DNA of 7,886 bases, from the NCBI GenBank assembly GCA_900551195.1, contig URVD01000077.1, positions 1-7,886 on the forward strand. Reading direction: 5' to 3'. The notes under the pieces are model-generated. The model saw only the letters and a program-made list of their open reading frames with translations. It did no database searches and was not told the origin of the DNA. This document shows, one piece after another, positions 1 through 5,833 of this stretch (position 1 is its first letter; the number at the start of each line of letters is the position of its first letter). Position numbers and translations under genes: made by a program. The DNA is from an uncultured Collinsella sp. (GTDB taxonomy: Bacteria; Actinomycetota; Coriobacteriia; Coriobacteriales; Coriobacteriaceae).

Positions 1-554
1 GCCACAACGCCGGCTTTAAGGCGATTGACGAGCTGGCCCGTCAGGCCGGCGTCACGTACTGGAAAAACCAGGCCGGCGCCGAGGTCGCGCTCATCAACAT
101 CAACGATCCCGAGGAAGAGGGCGGTAAGCGCCAGATTGTACTGGTCAAGCCGCAGTCGTACATGAATACCTCGGGCGGCCCCATCTCCAAGCTCTGCCGC
201 GAGTACAAGATCAAGGCCGAGGAGCTGCTTGTGATCCACGACGAGCTCGATATTCCCGCCGGCGACGTGCGTGTTAAGGTGGGCGGCGGCCATGCTGGCC
301 ACAACGGTCTGCGCTCCATCATCGACAAGATGGGCAGCCGCGACTTCAGCCGCATCCGCACCGGCATCGGCAACCCTCCCGGCAAGATGGCCGTCGCCGA
401 CTACGTGCTTAAGCAGCTGCGCGCCCGCGAGGCCGAGGATTTCCAGGACACCTGTGCCCGCGCGGCCGACGCCGCCGGCCTGGCGATCGTGCACGGCGTG
501 GTCTATGCCCGCGACCACGTCAACGGTGCCGCCTCCGCCAACGGCAAGCACTAA
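1..554 (+). CDS. pth: peptidyl-tRNA hydrolase, 5'-truncated by window edge
   Basis: Hydrolyses the ester bond of peptidyl-tRNAs released from stalled ribosomes, recycling tRNA in the cytoplasm. The reading frame begins at base 3, and 183 residues are visible. The family is about 190-200 residues, so only about 20 N-terminal residues are missing. The first readable residues, HNAGF, match the conserved HN(A/V)G block, so the first H corresponds to the catalytic histidine (His20 in E. coli). Further hallmarks follow in order: KPQSYMNTSG (the substrate-binding Asn after Met), VIHDELDIPAG (the catalytic Asp that pairs with the His), GGHAGHNGLRSI (the conserved HNGL asparagine) and RIRTGIGNPPG. The C-terminus, ending NGKH, is short and polar. 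Termination is at TAA 552-554, with a strong hairpin about 105 nt further on. Identification rests on motif recognition and is secure. Confidence 0.96.
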   Translation, partial: HNAGFKAIDELARQAGVTYWKNQAGAEVALININDPEEEGGKRQIVLVKPQSYMNTSGGPISKLCREYKIKAEELLVIHDELDIPAGDVRVKVGGGHAGHNGLRSIIDKMGSRDFSRIRTGIGNPPGKMAVADYVLKQLRAREAEDFQDTCARAADAAGLAIVHGVVYARDHVNGAASANGKH

Positions 555-658
555 AACCTATCATTTAGGGGCAGGTTTTTTGGCAGGTTTTACCTGCGGA
601 AACGCCCCAGTTGCGGCATCACGATAAACCGCGCGCCGCCATACACGCATAGCACCCC
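555..658 (+). other. pth 3' untranslated stretch with two weak hairpins
   Basis: No gene is seen here. AAAACCT at 553-559 can pair with AGGTTTT at 573-579 (7 bp, 13-nt loop) and runs into six Ts (576-581), a weak terminator-like arrangement directly on the pth stop codon. GCAGGT at 583-588 pairs with ACCTGC at 592-597 around a 3-nt loop. The segment GGCAGGTTTT occurs twice (570-579 and 582-591). These may be minor 3'-end structures; the strong terminator is the next feature. Confidence 0.3.
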
Positions 659-708
659 AAAGGGGGCCGGCCTCATCACAACCCGAGGCCGGCCCCCTTT
701 GCTGTTTT
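659..708 (+). terminator. rho-independent terminator after pth
   Basis: A perfect 16-bp stem: 659-674 (AAAGGGGGCCGGCCTC) pairs with 685-700 around a 10-nt loop (675-684), followed by GCTGTTTTAC. It is very GC-rich, and the T-tract is short and interrupted (TTTT at 705-708). Its position before the next promoter fits transcription termination for pth. Confidence 0.8.
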
Positions 709-792
709 ACCTGATAAAACTGACCAAAATAAACCTATCCCTATTTGGTAGGTCGAAGTGGATAAACCCTTTTCCCAACCGCCGAAGACACA

Positions 793-821
793 CGTAAACA
801 GCATGTCCATGAGGGTATAAT
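793..821 (+). promoter_or_regulatory. probable promoter of nfnAB
   Basis: TATAAT at 816-821 is a perfect consensus -10 hexamer in otherwise GC-rich DNA. The hexamer 17 bp upstream (793-798, CGTAAA) is a poor -35, and there is no TGn extension. A start near 828 would give a leader of about 100 nt before nfnA. The call rests on the -10 alone plus its position between the pth terminator and the operon. Confidence 0.5.
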
Positions 822-825
822 TTGC

Positions 826-894
826 ACCGTATGTCTGCACAACGCCTGTGCGCGTACGGTTTTACTCGGGCTGCCGTCCATTTCCGTGGAGGCA
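826..894 (+). promoter_or_regulatory. structured 5' leader of nfnA: two hairpins
   Basis: Two stem-loops lie between the predicted transcription start and the ribosome binding site. In the first, ACCGTA (826-831) pairs with TACGGT (855-860), and inside it GCAC (837-840) pairs with GTGC (848-851). In the second, TGCC plus TCCA (872-875, 877-880) pair with TGGA plus GGCA (887-894), with one bulged G (876) and a 6-nt loop. Neither matches a riboswitch class I recognise, and no T-tract follows the second. They may stabilise the mRNA or regulate translation; function is unknown. Confidence 0.4.
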
Positions 895-926
895 CGGTTC
901 GGCCGCCCTAACAAGAGAGGGGTTCT

Positions 927-1766
927 ATGTATAAGATCCTGGAGAAGACGCAGTTCTCGGAGAAGGTGTTCAAGTTCCGCATTGAGGCGCCTGCAATCGC
1001 CAAGCATGCGCACGCTGGACAGTTCCTCATGGTTCGCGCCAACGAGACGGGCGAGCGCGTCCCGTTTACCCTAGCTGGCTGGAACGGTGACGAGGGCTGG
1101 GTCGAGTTCATCTTCATGGTGATCGGCAAGACCACCGAGATGCTTTCCACCTACGAGGCCGGCGAGTCGCTGCGCGACGTCGTGGGCCCGCTGGGCGTTC
1201 CCACCGAGATGGCTGAGGGCCCCTGCGCCGTCATTGGCGGCGGCGTCGGCCTGGCAATTGCCTTCCCGGTCGCCAAGCACCTGGTCGAGACCGGTCACGA
1301 GGTGCACGCCATCATGGGCGCCCGCACCAAGGACCTCCTGCTCATGGAGGACCAGTTCCGCGAGCTCCTCGACGAGGACCACATCCACATCACCACCGAC
1401 GACGGTTCCTACGGCGAGCAGGGCGTTGTCACCGCTCCGCTGGAGCGTCTGCTGCAGGACAAGGCCGTGAGCCAGGTCTTCTGCGTCGGCCCCGTTCCGA
1501 TGATGAAGTTCTCGACCCTCACCGCCCAGAAGTACGACACCCCCATCACCGCGTCCCTTAACCCCATCATGGTTGACGGCACCGGCATGTGCGGCTGCTG
1601 CCGCGTCGAGGTGGGCGGCGTGACCAAGTTCGCTTGCGTCGACGGCCCCGACTTCGATGCCACCCTGGTCGACTGGGATGACCTTCGTGCCCGCCAGGCC
1701 GCTTACCGTTCCGAAGAGGGCGAGTCCCTCAAGGCCTATGAGGAAAAGAGCTGCGCATGCCACTAG
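927..1766 (+). CDS. nfnA: NfnA: FAD/[2Fe-2S] subunit of NADH-dependent ferredoxin:NADP+ oxidoreductase
   Basis: Small subunit (279 aa) of the cytoplasmic electron-bifurcating transhydrogenase that couples NADH and reduced ferredoxin to NADPH. The same family is annotated as sulfide dehydrogenase subunit beta or ferredoxin-NADP reductase subunit alpha. Residues 1-95 form the FAD-binding barrel (GQF 31-33, RVPFTLAGW 44-52). Residues 100-200 are the NAD-binding fold (AVIGGGVGLA 101-110, CVGPVPMM 186-193). The iron-sulfur segment has D217, C222, C225 and C237, matching the unusual Asp plus three Cys ligation known for NfnA. An extra Cys (C224) sits where I recall a non-cysteine residue, and the tail ends SCACH. 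The start is set by AGAGAGGGG (914-922) before ATG 927. It overlaps nfnB by 10 nt, so the two are translationally coupled. A stand-alone dihydroorotate dehydrogenase electron-transfer subunit (PyrK) is the related alternative, but the nfnB partner argues against it. Confidence 0.92.
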   Translation: MYKILEKTQFSEKVFKFRIEAPAIAKHAHAGQFLMVRANETGERVPFTLAGWNGDEGWVEFIFMVIGKTTEMLSTYEAGESLRDVVGPLGVPTEMAEGPCAVIGGGVGLAIAFPVAKHLVETGHEVHAIMGARTKDLLLMEDQFRELLDEDHIHITTDDGSYGEQGVVTAPLERLLQDKAVSQVFCVGPVPMMKFSTLTAQKYDTPITASLNPIMVDGTGMCGCCRVEVGGVTKFACVDGPDFDATLVDWDDLRARQAAYRSEEGESLKAYEEKSCACH

Positions 1767-3166
1767 TTAACGGTCGTTTCGTTGCCGATATGAAGTCGCC
1801 CCGCACCCCCGATAACGAGGAGCCGGCTGCCGAGCGCGCCTGCGACTTCCGCCCCGTCGACAAGGGCTTCACCGAGGAGATGGCGCTGGCCGAGGCCGAG
1901 CGCTGCCTCAACTGCAAGAAGCCGTTCTGTGTTGAGGGCTGCCCCGTCAACATCAACATTCCCCGCTTTATCGAGCAGATCCGCGCGAAGGACTTCGGCG
2001 GCGCTCTCGATACCATCCGCGAGGACTCCATGCTTCCCGCCATCTGCGGCCGTGTCTGCCCGCAGGAGAACCAGTGCGAGGGCAAGTGCATCCGTGGCAA
2101 GAAGTCCGAGCCCGTGGCCATCGGCCAGCTCGAGCGCTTCCTGGGTGACCGCCCCGAGCTCGCCTCCACTCCCAAGATGGCCCCCAAGAACGGCAAGAAG
2201 GTCGCCGTCGTCGGCTCCGGCCCGTCCGGCATCACCTGCGCCGGCGAGCTCGCCCGCAACGGCTTTGACGTTACCGTCTTCGAGGCATTCTTCACCGGCG
2301 GCGGCGTGCTGGTCTACGGCATCCCCGAGTTCCGTCTGCCCAAGGCAGTCGTCAAGCGCGAGATTGACGGCCTGGAGGACATGGGCGTCAAGTTTGAGTA
2401 CAACTCCGTCGTGGGCAACATGGCCACGGCCGAGGAGCTGTTCGAGCAGGGCTTCGACGCCATCTACGTGGCGACCGGCGCAGGCCTGCCCAAGTTCCTC
2501 AACGTCCCCGGCGAGAACCTGCCCAACGTCTTCTTCGCTAACGAGTACCTCACCCGCGTGAACCTGATGAAGGCCAACAAGTTCCCCGAGTACGACACCC
2601 CCACCAAGCACGGCAAGAACGTCGTCGTCTTTGGTGGCGGCAACGTGGCTATGGACGCCGTCCGTACCGCCAAGCGTCTGGGCGCCGAGCACGCCATCAT
2701 CGCCTACCGTCGTACCGAGGACGAGATGCCCTGCCGTCGCGCCGAGCTGCACCATGCTAAGGCCGAGGGCGTCGAGGTTCTGCCGCTCGTCTCCCCGCTC
2801 GAGTTTGTCGCTGGCGAAGACGGCTCCGTGTGCGCCGTCAAGGTCCAGAAGATGGAGCTCGGCGAGCCTGACGAGTCCGGCCGTCGCCGCCCGGTGCCCA
2901 TCGAGGGCGCCATCGAGGAGATCCCCTGCGACGTCGCTATCTCGGCTATCGGCACCAACGCCAACCCCTTCGCAAAGAAGATCGGCGGCAAGATGGAGCT
3001 CAACAAGTGGGGCTACATCGTTGCCGACGAGGAGACCGGCCAGACCACCGATCCCCGCATCTGGGCCGGCGGCGACATCGTCACCGGTGCCGCTACGGTC
3101 ATTCTGGCGATGGGCGCCGGCAAGAAGGCCGCTGCCTCCATCACCAAGAGCCTGCTGGGCGAGTAA
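1757..3166 (+). CDS. nfnB: NfnB: large FAD/[4Fe-4S] subunit, GltD/SudA-like oxidoreductase
   Basis: Large subunit (469 aa), which binds NADP(H) and takes electrons from ferredoxin; it is often annotated as glutamate synthase (NADPH) small subunit, GltA or GltD. An N-terminal iron-sulfur domain has C50, C53, C58 and C62 (CxxCxxxxCxxxCP), then C97, C101, C107 and C111. The FAD Rossmann motif VVGSGPSG is at 151-158, with GGGVLVYGIPEFRLPK at 181-196. The second nucleotide-binding motif VFGGGNVAMD is at 291-300, with YRRTEDEMPCRR at 317-328. The C-terminal FAD-contact motif WAGGD is at 436-440. Length is typical. There is no glutamate synthase large subunit in the window, and the overlapping nfnA makes the Nfn complex the better call. 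The ATG lies inside the end of nfnA, with AGGA at 1741-1744 and GAG at 1748-1750 upstream. A clear terminator follows. Confidence 0.93.
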   Translation: MPLVNGRFVADMKSPRTPDNEEPAAERACDFRPVDKGFTEEMALAEAERCLNCKKPFCVEGCPVNINIPRFIEQIRAKDFGGALDTIREDSMLPAICGRVCPQENQCEGKCIRGKKSEPVAIGQLERFLGDRPELASTPKMAPKNGKKVAVVGSGPSGITCAGELARNGFDVTVFEAFFTGGGVLVYGIPEFRLPKAVVKREIDGLEDMGVKFEYNSVVGNMATAEELFEQGFDAIYVATGAGLPKFLNVPGENLPNVFFANEYLTRVNLMKANKFPEYDTPTKHGKNVVVFGGGNVAMDAVRTAKRLGAEHAIIAYRRTEDEMPCRRAELHHAKAEGVEVLPLVSPLEFVAGEDGSVCAVKVQKMELGEPDESGRRRPVPIEGAIEEIPCDVAISAIGTNANPFAKKIGGKMELNKWGYIVADEETGQTTDPRIWAGGDIVTGAATVILAMGAGKKAAASITKSLLGE

Positions 3167-3194
3167 TCACCCTCAGCGCTAGCCATTAAACGGC

Positions 3195-3232
3195 AAAGTC
3201 CCCGTCGAGCACACGCCCGGCGGGGACTTTTT
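3195..3232 (+). terminator. rho-independent terminator after nfnB
   Basis: AAAGTCCCCG (3195-3204) pairs perfectly with CGGGGACTTT (3221-3230). Three further pairs (3205-3207 with 3218-3220, one of them G-T) extend the stem to 13 bp with a 10-nt loop. A run of five Ts (3228-3232) follows or overlaps the stem base. It begins 28 nt after the nfnB stop codon. Confidence 0.9.
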
Positions 3233-3245
3233 CTATGTCAGCCAA

Positions 3246-3286
3246 CCGACCGCCACAAAGGGGACATGCACCTTTGTGGCGGTTGG
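3246..3286. repeat. intergenic palindrome, left copy of a 27-bp inverted repeat pair
   Basis: ACCGCCACAAAGG (3249-3261) pairs with CCTTTGTGGCGGT (3271-3283) around a 9-nt loop (GGACATGCA). The stem extends to 16 bp with a G-T pair and two C-G pairs. The 27-bp core 3253-3279 is the reverse complement of 3586-3612 with one difference (T3267). No T-tract follows on the plus strand, and the nfnB terminator lies just upstream, so it is not needed as a terminator. It resembles REP-type extragenic palindromes. Confidence 0.8.
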
Positions 3287-3306
3287 GGACTTGGCCGGTC
3301 GTTTTG

Positions 3307-3522
3307 TCTCAATCTGTAACAGCTGGAGTCCGTTGAGCCCTGCAGTTGTTACAGATCGAGATATTGTGCCGGCCGCCCACGCCGCATCTCAATCTGTAAC
3401 AGTTAGAGACCAAATATGCCGCCTGGTGTTACAGATCAAGACGTTGGGCTGACGGCCGAACGGTTCATCTAAATCTGTAACAGTTAGAGCCATTTTCGCT
3501 GGCTTGGTGTTACAGATCGAGA
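3307..3522. repeat. array of three tandem 55-bp inverted-repeat units
   Basis: Three units occur at 3307-3361, 3387-3441 and 3468-3522, with periods of 80 and 81 bp. Each has a 15-nt left arm (TCTCAATCTGTAACA, one change in unit 3), a loop of exactly 25 nt, and a 15-nt right arm (TGTTACAGATCGAGA, one change in unit 2). The arms pair with one mismatch in unit 1 and two in units 2 and 3. In unit 1 the stem continues four more pairs; in unit 3 the loop holds an extra 5-bp stem (3488-3492 with 3500-3504). Units 2 and 3 share GTTAGAG at the loop start and TTACAGAT in the right arm, but loop centres differ. The inter-unit spacers (25 and 26 nt, GC-rich) are unrelated in sequence. It lies between convergent genes, and no coding potential is seen. 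Confidence 0.85.
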
Positions 3523-3532
3523 TTTTGCAAAA

Positions 3533-3571
3533 GCCGAGGATAGGCACTGCCGCCAAGGCCTTTCCCTCGGC
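3533..3571 (-). other. hairpin between the array and the right palindrome
   Basis: GCCGAGG (3533-3539) pairs with CCTCGGC (3565-3571), and after a small internal loop AGGC (3542-3545) pairs with GCCT (3558-3561). Read on the minus strand the stem is followed by TTTTGC, so it could be a back-up terminator for the minus-strand kinase-like gene. The T-tract is only four bases. Confidence 0.4.
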
Positions 3572-3618
3572 CTAAAACAAAACCCCCACAAAGGTGCCTG
3601 TCCCCTTTGTGGGGGTTT
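3571..3618 (-). terminator. terminator of the kinase-like gene; right copy of the palindrome pair
   Basis: AAACCCCCACAAAGG (3580-3594) pairs perfectly over 15 bp with CCTTTGTGGGGGTTT (3604-3618) around a 9-nt loop (TGCCTGTCC). Read on the minus strand it begins 6 nt after the stop codon of the 3625-4248 gene and is followed by a T-rich tail (TTTTGTTTTAGG), a good rho-independent terminator. Its core, 3586-3612, is the inverted copy of 3253-3279. Confidence 0.85.
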
Positions 3619-3624
3619 GGTCGG

Positions 3625-4248
3625 CTAGCCTTCGAGCTGGGCGACTTTGTAGCGGTACGCAGCGGCGATAACGTCTTTGCAGCCCTCGCGACCCAGCTTG
3701 GCGCGGTTGACGACGATGTCCTTGCCGCTCGTCATCTTCCACTTGCCGGCGCTATAGCGCTTGTAAAAAGCCTCGCGCGCCTTCTGCTGCTGCTTGACCA
3801 GCTTGGCGCCCTTCTTTTTGTTAAGGCCGCGCTTCTTGCGCACGATCTCGACGCGGTCCTCAAAGGGGGCGGTCACCAACACGGCAATGTGGTTGGGGTT
3901 ATTGCGCAGCAGGTAATCGGACAGGCGCCCTTCGATGATGCAGCTCTCGGTCTCGCCCAGATCCAAAATCACCTGGCTCATCTTTTGGAACAACTTGTCC
4001 GAGTACGAACGCGCATCGTAGCGGTCGGGCAAAAACGCCATGTTTTCCACGGCCAGACGCTCGTCGTAGGCGGCCATCTTGTCGAGTGACTCACCCGCGC
4101 GCAGCGGCGCACGCACCAGCAGCTCGTTATCGTACAGCGGAATCCCCAGCTCGTCGGCAAGCATGCGACCAATCTCGTGGCCCTCGGCGCCAAAGTCGCG
4201 CGCGATGGTAATGACCACAGGATTCTTCTTATTCTCCAGATCGCTCAT
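3625..4248 (-). CDS. cytidylate kinase-like family protein
   Basis: A 207-aa soluble protein of the cytidylate-kinase-like P-loop family (Pfam Cytidylate_kin2 type), common in gut anaerobes and mostly of unproven substrate. The N-terminal block VVITIARDFGAEGHEIGR (11-28) followed by LADELGIPLYDNELL (30-44) aligns with the family pattern ITISRxFGSGGxxIGxxLAxxLGxxxYDxELL. The glycine-rich loop here reads G20-A-E-G23 instead of G-S-G-G. IIEGR (104-108) and VLVTAPFEDRVEIV (123-136) match the later core strands. A lysine/arginine-rich lid region (137-157) and FYKRYSAGKW (161-170) follow the usual YYxxYTxxxW pattern. The start ATG has AGAAAGGAA about 6 nt upstream. The 171-nt gap from the importer, mostly filled by a large hairpin, suggests an independent transcript. 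No membrane segment or signal peptide is seen. Real nucleotide kinase activity is an inference. Confidence 0.85.
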   Translation of the reverse strand: MSDLENKKNPVVITIARDFGAEGHEIGRMLADELGIPLYDNELLVRAPLRAGESLDKMAAYDERLAVENMAFLPDRYDARSYSDKLFQKMSQVILDLGETESCIIEGRLSDYLLRNNPNHIAVLVTAPFEDRVEIVRKKRGLNKKKGAKLVKQQQKAREAFYKRYSAGKWKMTSGKDIVVNRAKLGREGCKDVIAAAYRYKVAQLEG

Positions 4249-4313
4249 CGCGATTCCTTTCTAACAAATGAGAAATAGGCGATTCCTGATTCCCATTTTG
4301 TCACTTACGACCG

Positions 4314-4419
4314 TCCTGGTTTCCCAAGTGCGGCAGACTGCCCCGAAAGAGGAGCGCCGCGTACTAAATGTACGCAAGCGACGATTGAGGGGCAAGGTGC
4401 CGTGCTTGGGGAAGCAGGA
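4314..4419. repeat. 106-nt imperfect palindrome at the importer 3' end
   Basis: The outer stem 4314-4335 pairs with 4398-4419: 22 positions with one mismatch (G4319 opposite G4414) and three G-T pairs. After a 3x3 internal loop, TGCCCC (4339-4344) pairs with GGGGCA (4389-4394). The apex is GCGTAC (4359-4364) with GTACGC (4370-4375) around TAAAT. The element ends one base before the stop codon of the last importer permease. No T-tract follows on the minus strand, so it is not a classical intrinsic terminator. It could be a REP-like element, an mRNA 3' stabiliser or a structured RNA. Confidence 0.8.
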
Positions 4420-5058
4420 CTATGCGGCCACGATGCGGCGTTGATATGCGCGAACCAGCAGCGAAATACCAAAGTTGAGCACAAAGTACATCGCAAACAC
4501 CAGGCCGTAGAGCATAAGCACCTGCGACAGGTCGATCGCATGGGCCATCACGACGTTTGCCGTGTACATGAGCTCGGCCACGTTAATACCCGAAAGATAC
4601 GAGCTGTCCTTGATGACGGTCGTGCACTGGCTAAACAGCGCCGGAATGATCGTCTTAAACGTCTGCGGCAGAATGATGTAGCGCATGGTGGCAAAGAAGC
4701 CGAAGCCCTGGCTCTGCGCTGCCTCAAACTGGCCGCGCGGAATCGAGTTGAGGCCGCCGCGCACAATCTCGGCCATAACAGCGCTGGTAAACAGCGTAAA
4801 GGCAATGGTCGAAATCACAATGTCCAAACCCTGCACTGTAAAGTAGATAAACAGGATCCACAGCAGGTTCGGCGTGCAGCGGAACAGCTCGATATAGGCG
4901 CTCACCAAAATACGGAATGGGCGGGGCGCATAGCTCTTAACGAGCGCCAGCACCGTGCCAAAGATGAGCGAGAAAAAGATCGACAGCGCCGAGATCTCGA
5001 TCGTCTTAACAAAGCCGCCCCAAATGTAGAGCAGGTTGGTCGCGTTGAAGATTTCCAT
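4420..5058 (-). CDS. polar amino-acid ABC transporter permease (second)
   Basis: A 212-aa inner-membrane permease of the His/Glu/Gln/Arg/opine family, forming the channel with the permease encoded just upstream. Hydrophobic segments lie around residues 19-41, 64-82, 83-98 and 178-202. The cytoplasmic EAA loop, which docks onto the ATPase, reads RGQFEAAQSQGF with E112, A113, A114 and G118, followed by ILPQTFK (129-135). IELFRCTPNLLWILF (56-70) matches the family's E-x-FR-x-TP-x-L block. Length is normal. The ATG at 5058 has AGAGGAGG just upstream, inside the end of the preceding permease gene, and only 3 nt separate the two genes. The gene order ATPase, binding protein, permease, permease matches gluABCD of Corynebacterium, making this the GluD position. 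Substrate is inferred only. Confidence 0.92.
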   Translation of the reverse strand: MEIFNATNLLYIWGGFVKTIEISALSIFFSLIFGTVLALVKSYAPRPFRILVSAYIELFRCTPNLLWILFIYFTVQGLDIVISTIAFTLFTSAVMAEIVRGGLNSIPRGQFEAAQSQGFGFFATMRYIILPQTFKTIIPALFSQCTTVIKDSSYLSGINVAELMYTANVVMAHAIDLSQVLMLYGLVFAMYFVLNFGISLLVRAYQRRIVAA

Positions 5059-5061
5059 GCG

Positions 5062-5808
5062 CTAGGCCTCCTCTACGTTGTCGAGCCCCAGCTCGGCCAG
5101 GCTCACGCCGCGCGGACGCTCCTTGGAGCGGCGCTCGAGCCACTGCACCAGCATGGCGAGCGGAAAGCAGATGATGAAGTACATAAGGCAGCAGACGATG
5201 TATCCCTGCAGGTAACCGTACAGACTCACAAAGTTGTCGGAACGGTACATAAGGTCGCCGCCGGCCACAAGCGCCAGCACCGACGTATTCTTGACCAGGT
5301 TGAGCGCCTGGTTACACAGCGGCGGCAGAATGATCTTGAACGTCTGGGGCAGCACGATGTACCAGTATGCCTGCGCACGGGTGAAGCCCTGGCTCTGGGC
5401 CGCCTCCATCTGACCGCGCGGAACCGCCTCGATACCGGTGCGGATGACCTCCGAAATGTAGGCCGCGTGATACAGGCCCACGCCCAAGAAGCCCAACACG
5501 AACGGCGCGATGCGCACCGGCTGGTCGGCACCGGTTATGGCCTGCAAAAACTGCGGACCGGCCATGTACATAAAGAGCACCTGCACGGGCAACGGGGTGT
5601 TCTGGTAAAACTCCACGTACACGCGGCTTATGGCGCGCAGCACGCGCGAGCGAGTGGTAGAGAATACGCCCAGCAGCGTGCCCAGCACCAGCGACAGCAA
5701 CAGACCGGCAACAACCACCTGCAGCGTCACACCAAAGCCCTCCCAGAAGGGCCCCATGTTTTGAAATGTCGTCGACCAACGGTCGGCGTCAAATAATCCT
5801 TCGAGCAT
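5062..5808 (-). CDS. polar amino-acid ABC transporter permease (first)
   Basis: A 248-aa inner-membrane permease of the same family, in the GluC position. Hydrophobic segments lie around residues 27-49, 74-90, 101-118 and 198-223. VEFYQNTPLPVQVLFMY (65-81) is the family block before the second segment, and the EAA loop RGQMEAAQSQGF has E135, A136, A137 and G141, followed by VLPQTFK (152-158). The charged C-terminal tail runs from about residue 225. The open frame reaches a TTG at 5841, which would overlap the binding-protein stop. I chose ATG 5806-5808 because AAGGAAGGAA sits directly upstream at normal spacing, whereas the TTG has no clear site. The protein then starts MLEGLFDADRW and leaves a 25-nt gap after the binding-protein gene. 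Confidence 0.92.
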   Translation of the reverse strand: MLEGLFDADRWSTTFQNMGPFWEGFGVTLQVVVAGLLLSLVLGTLLGVFSTTRSRVLRAISRVYVEFYQNTPLPVQVLFMYMAGPQFLQAITGADQPVRIAPFVLGFLGVGLYHAAYISEVIRTGIEAVPRGQMEAAQSQGFTRAQAYWYIVLPQTFKIILPPLCNQALNLVKNTSVLALVAGGDLMYRSDNFVSLYGYLQGYIVCCLMYFIICFPLAMLVQWLERRSKERPRGVSLAELGLDNVEEA

Positions 5809-5833
5809 TTGATTCCTTCCTTGGACGATGCGC

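Noticed and set aside
707..895. A 62-codon minus-strand open frame between pth and nfnA
   Set aside because: It has no ribosome binding site or recognisable motif, and its span is better explained by the nfnA promoter and leader on the plus strand.
1763..2755. A 330-codon open frame on the minus strand opposite nfnB
   Set aside because: Its composition (Gly, Ala, Val, Leu, Asp and His repeats) is that of a mirror frame, and nfnB is unmistakable on the other strand.
1757..3166. Glutamate synthase small subunit (gltD) as the function of the second operon gene
   Set aside because: There is no large glutamate synthase subunit nearby, and the overlapping NfnA-type partner points to the ferredoxin:NADP+ oxidoreductase. 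The two families share the fold, so the annotation confusion is expected.
3307..3522. CRISPR array
   Set aside because: The repeats alternate in orientation, the arms are only 15 nt, the loops share sequence at their ends between units 2 and 3, and no cas gene is in the window. An inverted-repeat array explains it better.
4299..4304. A possible -35 (GTGACA on the minus strand) for the kinase-like gene
   Set aside because: No acceptable -10 is found at 16-18 bp; the nearest candidate, TATTTC, is 21 bp away.
4402..5796. A 464-codon open frame on the plus strand opposite the two permease genes
   Set aside because: It is antisense to two well-recognised permeases with good ribosome binding sites. 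Its product is rich in His, Arg, Gln and Ala without any family motif, as expected from reading high-GC coding DNA backwards.
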